Source of the DNA: an uncultured Verrucomicrobiota bacterium | Lineage (GTDB): Bacteria > Verrucomicrobiota > Verrucomicrobiia > Opitutales > Seribacteraceae | NCBI GenBank assembly: GCA_902580225.1 | Contig: CACHJU010000014.1 | Location: 1-54,354 of the forward strand | Direction: 5' to 3' | Length of the DNA: 54,354 nucleotides | Translations under genes and position numbers: made by a program | In this document: positions 28,235 through 37,957 of the stretch, one piece after another | How positions within the stretch are numbered: the first letter of the stretch is position 1 | Layout of the letters: each line of letters starts with the position of its first letter | Notes under the pieces: generated by a model | Databases searched by the model: none | Seen by the model: the letters and a program-made list of their open reading frames with translations, nothing else | What the model was told of the DNA's origin: nothing

Positions 28235-29866
28235 TTATTCGTCGGCAGAAGATTTACTTACCGGGGACTTTTCCTGAAATAAAGATAAAGTCTGGTTATT
28301 TTCTTGTCCGCCCTGTTTCACAAGACAGCAGGGAGGAAGAGACATTGATTGAGAAGAGTTAAAGTGATAATATCTTGAATAGATCTCATAATCAATTCGA
28401 TCAGAAATTCCCCTTGGCCAAAGACCAAGAAATAAAAGAGCAGATAAAATGACCGCTGCCGGAAAAATTTCAGAAAGACTTAAATCGCAAATAGTATGTT
28501 CTTTCTCGTGTTCAATAAGACTGTTGGAGCTTTTGCCGTAAAAGATTTTGGCTACTGCTCGCAATCCAAAAACTGCGGAAAGAATAATTCCCAGTGCAGC
28601 TAGGAATAAGAATAAATGATGGTCTGAATTTTGACCTAGGGAAAGAAAAACCCCAAACTCTCCCCAAAAATTACCAAAGCCAGGCAGACCAATGGTTGCT
28701 AAAGTTGCAGCCACAAAAAAACATGACAAAACGGGAGTCTTTTTTCCAAGACCACCCATCTCATCCATTTCAAAAGTACCACTCCTTTTGTAAACATAGG
28801 TTGAAAGTAAAAACATTAATGAAACTGATAATCCATGGGCAACCATCAACATGACTCCGGATCCAGCTCCGAGCGGTGAACAAACAGCAACTCCTAAAAA
28901 GCAATAACCCATATGCATAACTGATCCATAACCAACCATGGATTTCAGATTATTTTGGGCAATAGCAACAAAACCAACAATGATCACATTGCCTAAGGCA
29001 AGCCATAATAAATAGGGACTCCATGCAAGGGCTCCATCGGGCAAGAGGGGGGAAGCAATTTGGATCAATCCGTAGAGGCCAAACTTTTTAAGCACACCGG
29101 CATGTAGCATAGATACGGAGGTTGGGGCACATTGATAACCTTTAGCCGCCCAGGTGTGAAACGGAAATAAAGCCACTAGGATTCCAAAACCAAAAAGTAA
29201 CAACCCAAAAATCTTGAATTGAGTTGAATCAGCCAAGGCAAAATCAGAAAGTGCTAAGGAAAGAGAAGGGAAGTCAAACTTTTCTGCATCAACCATTACA
29301 TTCAGAGCAACCAATCCACCAAGGGAGATCAAAGCACCTAAAGTAAGATAAATAGTAATCTCCAGAGCAATGCTGCGACGATCCCGCCCACCCCACAATC
29401 CAATCATGATAAAAGTTGGAATTAAGGCAAATTCATGAAAAAGGTAGTAGAAAAACAAATCTATACTTGCAAACAGACCCATTAAACCAGCCTGCATAGT
29501 CAATAAAAGAGCAAGGTACAGTCGAAGCCTTTCTGCCCCTGAATGAATTGCGGTTAATCCAGCTGCCAATCCTACCACTCCAGCCATAGCAAATAAAGGA
29601 GAAGACACTCCATTTAATCCGAGATGAAAAGTAATCTTTAATTTCTGAAGCCCCATTCTAGGCTGGAAAATTTCGAAACAATAGGCTCCATTTGAGCCGT
29701 CGAAACTTAAAAATAAAACAATGCCTGCTATGAAAGGAAACCCAAATCCAAAGTAAGCTAATTTCTTCAGTATTAATTCATCTCGCCCAATTCCGGAATA
29801 AAAAACAATCGAAACCATTGCGGGAACTACAATTGAGCCAAGAAGTAAAATTTGATATATTGACAT
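28235..29866 (-). CDS. nuoM: NADH-quinone oxidoreductase subunit M
   Basis: Antiporter-like proton-pumping membrane subunit of complex I, 543 residues from the ATG at 29866 (MSIYQILLLGSIVVPAM). An upstream ATG at 29905 would add 13 residues and overlap nuoL by 26 bases. I prefer the shorter start because it gives the usual hydrophobic N-terminus and a 13-base gap. Signatures include FHEFALIPTFIMIGLWGG, FPFHTWAAKGYQCAPTSVS and VGYGSVMHMGYC. The C-terminal tail beyond the last helix is polar and slightly long (about 45 residues). Confidence 0.94.
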   Translation of the reverse strand: MSIYQILLLGSIVVPAMVSIVFYSGIGRDELILKKLAYFGFGFPFIAGIVLFLSFDGSNGAYCFEIFQPRMGLQKLKITFHLGLNGVSSPLFAMAGVVGLAAGLTAIHSGAERLRLYLALLLTMQAGLMGLFASIDLFFYYLFHEFALIPTFIMIGLWGGRDRRSIALEITIYLTLGALISLGGLVALNVMVDAEKFDFPSLSLALSDFALADSTQFKIFGLLLFGFGILVALFPFHTWAAKGYQCAPTSVSMLHAGVLKKFGLYGLIQIASPLLPDGALAWSPYLLWLALGNVIIVGFVAIAQNNLKSMVGYGSVMHMGYCFLGVAVCSPLGAGSGVMLMVAHGLSVSLMFLLSTYVYKRSGTFEMDEMGGLGKKTPVLSCFFVAATLATIGLPGFGNFWGEFGVFLSLGQNSDHHLFLFLAALGIILSAVFGLRAVAKIFYGKSSNSLIEHEKEHTICDLSLSEIFPAAVILSALLFLGLWPRGISDRIDYEIYSRYYHFNSSQSMSLPPCCLVKQGGQENNQTLSLFQEKSPVSKSSADE

Positions 29867-29879
29867 TTGAATCAAATTA

Positions 29880-31724
29880 TCAGTTCCCAAAAAGACCAAC
29901 TGCATACGCTAGAAATCCTATTGTTCCAGCTACAAACCAAAAAGCGTAAGCATGAATTTTACCAACATAAAAAGCTTTTCCAATCAGAGCAAAAAGACCG
30001 GCAACACCGGCAGAGCCGCGAACCAATAAACCGGAAATGAACAACAATTCCATCACTTCGATAAAACGGACGAAGGGCTCCTGAATTCTTTTGACATAAA
30101 ATTCATAAATTTCGTCGATGAAAAGCTTACTTTTACAGAGAGCAAAAAAGATCGGCAATTTTTGTTCAAGCGGATCTTGATCCCCCACCCTTCCAAATAA
30201 ATTTTTAGCGGCTATTGCACCGATAACCCATGCAAAAGTTCCAAGTACAATCATCCATAAATGGTTCGACATCTCGGCTACCATTTCTATGTCGGGTATT
30301 AATGATTCAACAATGGCAATGGGAAATAGACTATGGTATCCTCCGAAAACTGAAAGAATCGAGAGAAGAATGAGAGGACCAGTCATTAAAGCTCCATTTT
30401 CATGGGCGTTGGAAGCTGAATCGGAACGGGATTCTCCCTCAAAAGTTATGAAGTAAAGCCGGAACATGTAAAACGCAGTTAAAATCGCACCAGAATACAG
30501 TAAGAAAAATAGAGGCATATTGGTATTATAGGCCGTTAGTAAAATAGCATCCTTGCTAAAGTAACCTGATAGAAAATTCACTCCGGAAATCGCCAATACA
30601 CCAACTAAAAAAGTGAGTGCAGTGACTGGCATTTTTTTTCTTAGTCCACCATACTTAAAGATATCTTGTTCATGATGACATGCATGAATGACCGAACCGG
30701 ATCCTAAAAACATGAGAGCTTTAAAAAATGCATGAGTCATCAAATGAAAAAGAGCAATTCCCGGTATACCAAGCCCAAATGCAGCAGTCATATAACCAAG
30801 TTGGGAAAGAGTGGAGTAGGCAAGGATTTTCTTAATGTCTCTTTGAACAAGAGCACAGAAACCGGCATACAAGCCCATTACTCCGCCGAGCACTCCAAAA
30901 AAGGAAAGGGCTTGCACAGTAAACATAAATTCAATTCGAATTAGAAGATAAATACCTGCGGCCACCATAGTTGCAGCATGAATTAAGGCGGAAACTGGAG
31001 TCGGTCCAGCCATGGCGTCAGGTAGCCAGACATGAAGGGGGAACTGGGCTGATTTACCAATAAAACCACAGGCTAAAGCCAAACCTAAAACGGTAGAAAC
31101 AATAGTCGGGTCAAAATCAACCAGGTCGGCTAATTCAACCAGATTTACAGTACCGGCAGCCCAATATGTCAGAACTATACCAATCAAAAATCCAAAGTCT
31201 CCCACACGGTTTACAATAAAGGCTTTCTTTGAAGCCTGAGCCGCTTCTTCGGTGGTAAAATAATGGGCAATTAGAAGATAGGAACTAAAACCAACTAATT
31301 CCCAAAAAACAAAAATCATAATCAGATTGTCTGCAATAGTAATTCCGATCATGGAAAACATGAACATCGACAATCCACCAAAATACCTGGCTTTGGACTC
31401 GTCATCAGCCATGTAACCAAGACTGAAGATATGTATGAGAAATCCTACAAAGGAGACCACAAAAAGAAGTAGACGGGCTGGGGCATCAATTAAGAAACCA
31501 AATCCCAACTCCCACTCAGACATTTTCAGCCAAGTAGTCTGCCAGTGAAAAACTTCATTTTCTCCATTAAAAATAATGAAAAGGGAAAAGACTAAAATTC
31601 CCCCGGAAGTGGCAACCGATAAAAGGGAAGCAATATTTCCACGTTTGCGAAAGAAAAACAGGGTGACCAATGCTGAAAGTAAAGGGAGAAGAAGCAGGCT
31701 AAATAGAACAGTCTCGGTTTCCAT
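29880..31724 (-). CDS. nuoL: NADH-quinone oxidoreductase subunit L
   Basis: The largest antiporter-like subunit of complex I, 614 residues, close to E. coli NuoL (613). Motifs are VFWELVGFSSYLLIAHYF (conserved glutamate), QFPLHVWLPDAMAGPTPVSA, LIHAATMVAAGIYLL and KKILAYSTLSQLGYM, followed by the FHLMTHAFFKALMFLGSG lysine helix. The C-terminus, with a long segment then a final hydrophobic helix, fits the lateral helix HL and its anchor. The start is 4 bases after the nuoK stop. Confidence 0.97.
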   Translation of the reverse strand: METETVLFSLLLLPLLSALVTLFFFRKRGNIASLLSVATSGGILVFSLFIIFNGENEVFHWQTTWLKMSEWELGFGFLIDAPARLLLFVVSFVGFLIHIFSLGYMADDESKARYFGGLSMFMFSMIGITIADNLIMIFVFWELVGFSSYLLIAHYFTTEEAAQASKKAFIVNRVGDFGFLIGIVLTYWAAGTVNLVELADLVDFDPTIVSTVLGLALACGFIGKSAQFPLHVWLPDAMAGPTPVSALIHAATMVAAGIYLLIRIEFMFTVQALSFFGVLGGVMGLYAGFCALVQRDIKKILAYSTLSQLGYMTAAFGLGIPGIALFHLMTHAFFKALMFLGSGSVIHACHHEQDIFKYGGLRKKMPVTALTFLVGVLAISGVNFLSGYFSKDAILLTAYNTNMPLFFLLYSGAILTAFYMFRLYFITFEGESRSDSASNAHENGALMTGPLILLSILSVFGGYHSLFPIAIVESLIPDIEMVAEMSNHLWMIVLGTFAWVIGAIAAKNLFGRVGDQDPLEQKLPIFFALCKSKLFIDEIYEFYVKRIQEPFVRFIEVMELLFISGLLVRGSAGVAGLFALIGKAFYVGKIHAYAFWFVAGTIGFLAYAVGLFGN

Positions 31725-31728
31725 GATT

Positions 31729-32037
31729 CTAATTTTTCAGGAGGGAAATATCTTCAGAGAAAACGCTCTGCCTTTTCTTGAATAACGCAACTAAAAGAGC
31801 CAGACCAACCGCCACTTCGGTTGCAGCCACAGTCATAATAAAAAAAACAAAAAGACTACCATCTAAATTCAGACTCGTTCTGGAGAAAGAAACCAAAGCC
31901 ACATTGACTCCGTTCAGCATGAGTTCAAGGGACATCAAAACCAGTAATAAATTACGACGAAGAACCACGCCCAGAAAACCGACCCCAAAAAGAAGAAAAG
32001 CTAAAACTAAAAAATGCTGTGGGGTTACAGATTCCAT
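31729..32037 (-). CDS. nuoK: NADH-quinone oxidoreductase subunit K
   Basis: A 102-residue, three-helix membrane subunit of complex I. Diagnostic sequence: FLLFGVGFLGVVLRRNLLLV followed by LMSLELMLNGVNVALVSF, containing the two membrane glutamate positions of the family (one clear in SLELML), then VAATEVAVGLALLVALFKK with the second conserved Glu. Length is standard. The ATG at 32037 is one base after the nuoJ stop. Confidence 0.96.
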   Translation of the reverse strand: MESVTPQHFLVLAFLLFGVGFLGVVLRRNLLLVLMSLELMLNGVNVALVSFSRTSLNLDGSLFVFFIMTVAATEVAVGLALLVALFKKRQSVFSEDISLLKN

Positions 32038-32038
32038 T

Positions 32039-32593
32039 TTAGGCGTCTAAATCCGGAGTGGACTTCTTACTCAATACAATCACTCCAACCATTGCCGCTA
32101 AAAGTAAAAATCCGGCCACCTGTAGAGGAAGCATGTACTTTGTGAATAATCCATAACCAAAGTTTTTCAAGGAAGTTGAAAAAACCAAAGAGTCCCCGGT
32201 AACCGATTCAGTAGATTGAATAGCCTTCCAATTCGAAAGGGATGCATCTCCAATTCCAGAAAATTGCAAAAGTAAAATAACCAAAATCCCCACCGATAAA
32301 CAACTGGCCAAACCCGATAGCATTTTGACCCTCGAAACTTTGCCACCCTCCGGACCGACATCAAGTAGCATAATAATAAAAAGGAAAAGTACCATGACTG
32401 CACCCGCATAGACCAAAACCTGCAAGATAGCCAAAAAGAAAGATTCAAGTAAAACAAAAAGGGCAGCCACACTGACGAGAGAAATAATCATGAACATAGC
32501 AGCAGAAACTGGATGGCGGGATATAACCATTAACAAACCGCCGCCAACCGAAAGGGTGGCAAAGAAATAAAAAAGTAAATCAACTGTATTCAC
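32039..32593 (-). CDS. nuoJ: NADH-quinone oxidoreductase subunit J
   Basis: A 184-residue, five-helix membrane subunit of complex I. Recognised by VISRHPVSAAMFMIISLVSV, FLAILQVLVYAGAVMVLFLF and IIMLLDVG, containing the conserved tyrosine/pi-bulge helix. The start is GTG at 32593; the first ATG downstream would remove the first helix. A 62-base gap to nuoI is the largest in this operon and shows no obvious terminator. Confidence 0.94.
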   Translation of the reverse strand: MNTVDLLFYFFATLSVGGGLLMVISRHPVSAAMFMIISLVSVAALFVLLESFFLAILQVLVYAGAVMVLFLFIIMLLDVGPEGGKVSRVKMLSGLASCLSVGILVILLLQFSGIGDASLSNWKAIQSTESVTGDSLVFSTSLKNFGYGLFTKYMLPLQVAGFLLLAAMVGVIVLSKKSTPDLDA

Positions 32594-32655
32594 AAATAAG
32601 AAATCAACTTTCCTGTCATAAAGGAAATCGTCAATAATAACATAGATTAATATGA

Positions 32656-33201
32656 CTAGTGATCATTGCCTTCGTCTTCAGCATTCTTCTTTTTATCCCA
32701 TTTATAGTGTTGATCAGGTAATGTGCCCCCAAGTTCATAGAGCTTTTCTTTTTTGTTAATCATCTCGTCTCGTGAATATCCCGATAAGGAATATTCATCC
32801 TGTAAGTAGATCGCTTCTTCAGGACAAACTTCCTGGCAATAACCACAATAAATGCAACGCAACATGTTGATCTCAAATTCTTGCGGGGCTTTTTCAACAT
32901 GCTCCCGATCATCTTCGCTCTCCGGAACTGCACCTGGGGTAATCCGAATTGCTTTTGGGGGACAAACAAATTCACACAATTGGCAAGAAACACATTTTTC
33001 CCGTCCATTCGGATCTTTAACCAAAGTTGGAATCCCCCTGTAATTCTTAGGAATATTTGGTTTTTCTTCCGGATACTGCAAAGTCACCTTTCCTTTGAAC
33101 ATATTTGAGAAAGTTGTTTTCAGTCCGGTTACAATTTGAGGAAGATAAGTCCTTTCCGAGAGAGAAAGGGGTTTGCGTTGAAGAACTACAGTTTTGGCCA
33201 T
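32656..33201 (-). CDS. nuoI: NADH-quinone oxidoreductase subunit I
   Basis: A 181-residue peripheral-arm subunit carrying the two [4Fe-4S] clusters N6a and N6b. Two ferredoxin motifs are visible: CVSCQLCEFVCPPKAI and CIYCGYCQEVCPEEAI. The N-terminal amphipathic region (FSNMFKGKVTLQYPEE) and the interval between motifs are typical. The ATG at 33201 lies 7 bases after the nuoH stop. Confidence 0.97.
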   Translation of the reverse strand: MAKTVVLQRKPLSLSERTYLPQIVTGLKTTFSNMFKGKVTLQYPEEKPNIPKNYRGIPTLVKDPNGREKCVSCQLCEFVCPPKAIRITPGAVPESEDDREHVEKAPQEFEINMLRCIYCGYCQEVCPEEAIYLQDEYSLSGYSRDEMINKKEKLYELGGTLPDQHYKWDKKKNAEDEGNDH

Positions 33202-33208
33202 GATAAGT

Positions 33209-34327
33209 TTATGCGGGCGGTTGATCTAACCAGGTTACCAAACAAACATAAAATATTAGATTGATCAAAGCGAGGGGAAGCAGCTTTGTCCAACCCAGAT
33301 TCATGACTTGATCGTACCGAAATCGTGGAAGTGTCCATCGTATCCATATAAAGAAAAAGATTAAAAAAATAGTTTTAGCTAAAAACCAGCCCACCCCGAT
33401 TAAACTACCAATCCATGTAGCTGGCCATGGATCACTCATCCAAGGCATAAAGTGCCATCCACCCAAAAAAACAATGGTGAAGATTGCTGAACCTACAACA
33501 ATGTGAGCGTATTCAGCAACAAAGAAAATTCCGAATTTGAAACCACCATATTCAGTGTGAAAACCACCAACTAAATCAGTTTCAGATTCTGGCATATCAA
33601 AAGGCAAACGATTGGTCTCCGCAAATAAAGCGATCAGGAAAATCAATGCAGATAATGGCTGGACTAGTAATAACCATGGGCTCTGTTTTTGAGAATCTAC
33701 AATATCAACTAGGCTTAAACCCATTGCTCCTGTGCCCGGTTCACTCACCCACAAAAAAATCGGAAGCAAAGACAAGCCCATCGCAAGTTCATAAGAGATC
33801 ATTTGAGCTGATGAGCGAATTCCACCAAGAAATGGATATTTACTATTCGATGACCAACCAGCCAGAACAATACCATAAACTCCGAGGGAGGAAACCGCCA
33901 AAATAAAAAGAATACCCACCTCCAAATTAGCGAGCATTAAAGGAAAAGATTCTCCATTGTCGGCAAAAAATTCTCCAAATGGAAGAACTGTCATTGTAGT
34001 CAAAGCAGGAACCAGAGCTACAATAGGAGCAAGATTGTAATAAAATTTGTTTACATGCCCGGGTATGATTTCTTCCTTGAATAAAAATTTTAGTCCATCT
34101 GCAAGAGGTTGAAACATACCCATCCCTTTTAAAAATTTTCCAGCAAAAGGTACATATCCGACAAGAGGCAAAACAGTACGGTTAGGCCCGACTCGACCTT
34201 GCATCCAGGCACTGACTTTTCTTTCCGCCAATACAGAGTAACCAGCCATGGTCATAACCGCTCCGATCATAAGTAAGGCAAATAAGACCTTTAATCCAAT
34301 CATGAACAGCATTTCAAAATCAAACAT
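33209..34327 (-). CDS. nuoH: NADH-quinone oxidoreductase subunit H
   Basis: A 372-residue, eight- to nine-helix membrane subunit next to the quinone chamber. Signatures are LAERKVSAWMQGRVGPNRT, GWSSNSKYPFLGGIRSSAQM, FAETNRLPFDMPESETDLVG and GFHTEYGGFKFGIFF. Its ATG follows the nuoG stop with no gap. Slightly longer than E. coli NuoH (325) through loops in the N-terminal half. Confidence 0.97.
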   Translation of the reverse strand: MFDFEMLFMIGLKVLFALLMIGAVMTMAGYSVLAERKVSAWMQGRVGPNRTVLPLVGYVPFAGKFLKGMGMFQPLADGLKFLFKEEIIPGHVNKFYYNLAPIVALVPALTTMTVLPFGEFFADNGESFPLMLANLEVGILFILAVSSLGVYGIVLAGWSSNSKYPFLGGIRSSAQMISYELAMGLSLLPIFLWVSEPGTGAMGLSLVDIVDSQKQSPWLLLVQPLSALIFLIALFAETNRLPFDMPESETDLVGGFHTEYGGFKFGIFFVAEYAHIVVGSAIFTIVFLGGWHFMPWMSDPWPATWIGSLIGVGWFLAKTIFLIFFFIWIRWTLPRFRYDQVMNLGWTKLLPLALINLIFYVCLVTWLDQPPA

Positions 34328-36034
34328 TTAAATCTTACTTTTCTGAAGTTGTTTAAGAGGAGAAAAATGCATAGCTTTTTTTTCTATAAAAGGAAGGGAA
34401 TTCCATTTTGATCCATCTAATTGGAGACCATCCCCGGGTATTTTTGAAAAGATTAATCCGTGCAATGGGTTGGTTCTTGATTTGCTCATTTGTTTCCAAA
34501 TTGATGCCAGATCGGAAGATTGTTCTGCGTCCTCACATAAAGCATTAATAAGCGAAGCAATAACATGAAGATCAGGAAGTAGTCCAACCGGACCTGGTAT
34601 TGCCTGTTTGAAAGACTGTAAACGAAAACTTCGGTTGATGAAAGAACCGGATTTTTCAAAAGAAGTGAGGGTTGGTATGACTACATCGGAAAAATCTGCG
34701 GTTGCATTTTGATGAGTACCTAAAAAGACAATCGGAATGGATTTTAGATCTTCCAGATCAACACCTGATTCGGACAAATCCTCCCCAATGACAAGGAGCG
34801 CATTAACTTGTTTTTTCTGTATCGAGATGGAAAGATCAGATAACTGATCCGATGGATACTTATTCGAAAAGCCAGTCACCAGATTACCCCGCAGGTTTGG
34901 AGTCCGGTCAGCAGAAAGAAGAATTCCATCATCTTTTCCAAAATGGCCTCTTAAAAACTTTTTTGCTTTAAGATTTTTGGAAAGTTTATTAAGCAAATAC
35001 TGCTCTTCAACTGAAGATTTACAAGAACCAACCACCCCAAGCTTTTTATCTTTAAACATTTCACTTGCGGCTGAAATAGCTTCGGTCAGACTAGAGGCGT
35101 TTCCAGAAACTGAAGCAGATAACAGACGGCTATCGGAACTAACTTTTTTGTACAACACACGACCACTATCAGTCATCCAGCTATCGTTAACCGAATCATT
35201 CCTCCGTGGAGTGATACGATGAATTTTACCTTCGCGACTGGAGACCAAAATATTGGACCCCGCACTACTCTCCACACAAATACTGGGAGATTCCTTTAGA
35301 AACCAAACCCTCATTTTGAACCTGAAATCAGTACTGGTAAGAGCCCCAACCGGACAAAGGTCAACCGTATTGAGAGAGTAATTATTGGACAATTCCTTTC
35401 CCGGAAAACAGGTCAGCGTGGAAAAACTTCCACGATCGACAAAGCCAAGCACATCATCATCAACCACTTCTTGGCAAAAACGAATACAACGGGAACATAA
35501 AATGCATCTTTCGTCATCTAATGTCACTCTAGGTCCAAGCTTCGTTCTTTTGGGTTTAACATTTTTGCGTTCAACATAGCGGCTGTACCCACGACCGTAA
35601 TCAGTAGCAAATTCCTGCAAACGACATTCACCAGCCTGATCACATATGGGACAGTCAAGAGGATGATTCACCAAAAGAAATTCCATAATTCCCTCCCTTG
35701 ATTCAGTCACCATTGAAGACTTGGTTTTCACATGCATACCTGGAGAAACATTAGTCCCGCATCCTATTACTGGCTTTGGAACCCAACCAATTTTTTGTAT
35801 CCCATTCTCATCTAAAACCGCTTCTCCAGTGGCCCGGTCTCTCATGGGCGTACCCATTTCAACAAGACACATACGACAATTCCCGGCCACGCTTAGTTGT
35901 GGATGATAACAGTAATGAGGTACTTCAGTACCATGAATTCCAGCAGCTTCAACTAGATTAATACCTGCCGGGACTTCAACTTCTTTTCCGTCAAGAATTA
36001 TATTTATCGTAGATGGTTTTCCGTTACTGATCAT
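34328..36034 (-). CDS. nuoG: NADH-quinone oxidoreductase subunit G (short)
   Basis: A 568-residue iron-sulfur subunit of the NADH-oxidising arm. The N-terminal [2Fe-2S] ferredoxin has HYCYHPQLSVAGNCRMC; the His/Cys [4Fe-4S] N5 site is around HPLDCPICDQAGECRLQ; the N4 site is in CILCSRCIRFCQEV with CPVGAL. At the place of the extra N7 cluster of E. coli and Thermus only one Cys remains (SPSICVESSAGS), so N7 is absent. The C-terminal molybdopterin-oxidoreductase-like domain is much shorter than in E. coli NuoG (908 residues) and weakly conserved. The ATG at 36034 is 9 bases after nuoF. Confidence 0.93.
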   Translation of the reverse strand: MISNGKPSTINIILDGKEVEVPAGINLVEAAGIHGTEVPHYCYHPQLSVAGNCRMCLVEMGTPMRDRATGEAVLDENGIQKIGWVPKPVIGCGTNVSPGMHVKTKSSMVTESREGIMEFLLVNHPLDCPICDQAGECRLQEFATDYGRGYSRYVERKNVKPKRTKLGPRVTLDDERCILCSRCIRFCQEVVDDDVLGFVDRGSFSTLTCFPGKELSNNYSLNTVDLCPVGALTSTDFRFKMRVWFLKESPSICVESSAGSNILVSSREGKIHRITPRRNDSVNDSWMTDSGRVLYKKVSSDSRLLSASVSGNASSLTEAISAASEMFKDKKLGVVGSCKSSVEEQYLLNKLSKNLKAKKFLRGHFGKDDGILLSADRTPNLRGNLVTGFSNKYPSDQLSDLSISIQKKQVNALLVIGEDLSESGVDLEDLKSIPIVFLGTHQNATADFSDVVIPTLTSFEKSGSFINRSFRLQSFKQAIPGPVGLLPDLHVIASLINALCEDAEQSSDLASIWKQMSKSRTNPLHGLIFSKIPGDGLQLDGSKWNSLPFIEKKAMHFSPLKQLQKSKI

Positions 36035-36043
36035 AAAGAAAAA

Positions 36044-37396
36044 TTATATTAGCTGCAATTTCGGTTTACTGCTTCCGTGTTTGGCTTTGTCTTGAAATTC
36101 ACCCCTAAATTTGGCAATGAAACTTTGAGTCGGCCAGGAAGCCGCTTCCCCAAAAGCACAGATGGTTCGTCCTTCAATTTGATTAGCCACGGAAAGAAGT
36201 AAGTCCGCATCTTCTTTTCTGGCATCTCCGGAACACATACGCTTAGTAATTTTTCTCATCCATAAGGAGCCCTCCCGACATGGGGTACATTGACCGCACG
36301 ATTCGTGAGCATAAAAAGCATTAATGTTAGCCATGGCCTCAACCATGTCAACCGTGTCGTCCATAACTATAATACCTCCAGAACCCGACATACTACCCAC
36401 TGAGGCGGGGCCATCAAAATCGAGTGGAATATCATCGATCCCCCAATCAAATTCAGTTCCATCTTTCAATTTACCTGTGAACCTTTCATCAGCCCGTAAA
36501 ACTTTAGAGGATGACCCACCAGGGATAACTGCTTTTAATGTACGTCCGGGCAGTAAACCACCACATATATCATAAATCATCTCGCCCAATGTCAGGGCCC
36601 CACACTCAAATTCGTAATAACCAGGTTTTTTTACATGTCCAGAGACACACCAAATCCGCGTACCAGTATTATTGGGTTTGCCAATTTTAGAAAACGCTTC
36701 CCCTCCCATTTGCATAATGTGTTTAACATTACAAAGGGTTTCAACATTATTAACGATTGTAGGACATTGGTAAAGACCGAGCACAGCTGGAAAATAAGGA
36801 GGCTTAATTCTAGGATTTGGTCTTTTTCCCTCCAGAGACTCAATAAGACCGGTTTCCTCACCGCAAATATATGCACCCGCCCCCCTGTGAACAATTAAAT
36901 CACAAGAGTAAGAAGATCCTAAGATTTTATCTCCACAGAACTTTTTGGCTTTTGCTTCAGCAATGGCTTCTTCCAAAATACGTGCACCTTCAAAAAATTC
37001 CGCACGAATGTAAATAAAAGCCTGTTTTGCCTGAATTGCATATGCTGCAATCATCATACCCTCGATTAACTGATGAGGATCTTTGTACATGATTTGTCTG
37101 TCTTTAAATGTCCCAGGTTCGGATTCATCTGCATTGCAAATCAAGTAAATGGGCTTTCCCGACTTACGATCGAGAAACTTCCACTTCATACCGGCAGGGA
37201 AACCAGCTCCTCCCCTCCCCCGAACGCCCGACTTTAAGACCTCTTCGCCAATTTCATCAGGCTTCATTTTAATAGCCTTTTTCAACATTTTATAACCGCC
37301 ATTTTTTAAATAACAGTTCATTTTATTAGAATAACCGGGATCGTCGGCATATTTTAAAATGATCCGTCTCTCTTTAGGTATATTTTTTTTGATCAT
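36044..37396 (-). CDS. nuoF: NADH-quinone oxidoreductase subunit F
   Basis: A 450-residue subunit that binds NADH and FMN and carries the [4Fe-4S] cluster N3. SGVRGRGGAGFPAGMKW is the FMN/NADH glycine loop; YICGEETGLIESLEGKRPNP and the cluster motif ESCGQCTPCREGSLWM with its distant fourth Cys in GRTICAFGEAASWP are intact. The start overlaps the nuoE stop as ATGA. Two forms are known in bacteria; this one resembles the standard complex I type rather than a hydrogenase-linked type because of its operon. Confidence 0.97.
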   Translation of the reverse strand: MIKKNIPKERRIILKYADDPGYSNKMNCYLKNGGYKMLKKAIKMKPDEIGEEVLKSGVRGRGGAGFPAGMKWKFLDRKSGKPIYLICNADESEPGTFKDRQIMYKDPHQLIEGMMIAAYAIQAKQAFIYIRAEFFEGARILEEAIAEAKAKKFCGDKILGSSYSCDLIVHRGAGAYICGEETGLIESLEGKRPNPRIKPPYFPAVLGLYQCPTIVNNVETLCNVKHIMQMGGEAFSKIGKPNNTGTRIWCVSGHVKKPGYYEFECGALTLGEMIYDICGGLLPGRTLKAVIPGGSSSKVLRADERFTGKLKDGTEFDWGIDDIPLDFDGPASVGSMSGSGGIIVMDDTVDMVEAMANINAFYAHESCGQCTPCREGSLWMRKITKRMCSGDARKEDADLLLSVANQIEGRTICAFGEAASWPTQSFIAKFRGEFQDKAKHGSSKPKLQLI

Positions 37397-37950
37397 TTTT
37401 TCTTAGTTGTTTTGGTTATTGGTAAGTCGGTCACCAAACCATTTTCATAACTTACAAATTCTTTAGATGTGTTTAACTTTTCCTTAACCAACAAGTCAGC
37501 AAATTTTTCTGCCTTTTTACCTTCTACATTTTCATAGGTTTCTTCCCCAACCATAACCACCGGTCCTTCTCCACAATCCGCAAGGCATTCCATGAACTCA
37601 ATTGAAAACTCACCGTCCTCTCGGACATGTCCTTCTTTCACACCTAATCTTTCTTCCAATACCTTACAGGTTCCATAGGATCCTCGAAGTGCACAGGGTA
37701 AAGTCCGACAAACCCGTACATGCTTTTTACCCCAAGGAGTTTCACGAAGCATCGGATAAAAAGTAATTAATTCCTTAATATTAATAGGCTCAAGTTCTAG
37801 TTTTTCCGCAATCCATGTGCAGGAATCATCCGAGATTGCGCCTAGTTCATCCTGAACTAAATGAATGACCATCAGTGCAGCACTTCGTTTTTCAGGATAT
37901 TTGGGAATTAAATCCTCAATTTTAGAAAGAGTGTGTTCTGTAAGTTCCAT
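37393..37950 (-). CDS. nuoE: NADH-quinone oxidoreductase subunit E
   Basis: A 185-residue thioredoxin-like subunit holding the [2Fe-2S] cluster N1a. The four cysteines are in VCRTLPCALRG (C-x4-C) and ECLADCGEGP (C-x3-C). I set the start at the ATG at 37950 (MELTEHTLSKIEDLI), 7 bases after the nuoD stop. The longer frame to 37983 would need TTG and overlap nuoD. A Lys-rich tail (KTTKKK) ends the protein. Confidence 0.95.
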   Translation of the reverse strand: MELTEHTLSKIEDLIPKYPEKRSAALMVIHLVQDELGAISDDSCTWIAEKLELEPINIKELITFYPMLRETPWGKKHVRVCRTLPCALRGSYGTCKVLEERLGVKEGHVREDGEFSIEFMECLADCGEGPVVMVGEETYENVEGKKAEKFADLLVKEKLNTSKEFVSYENGLVTDLPITKTTKKK

Positions 37951-37957
37951 ACGATAA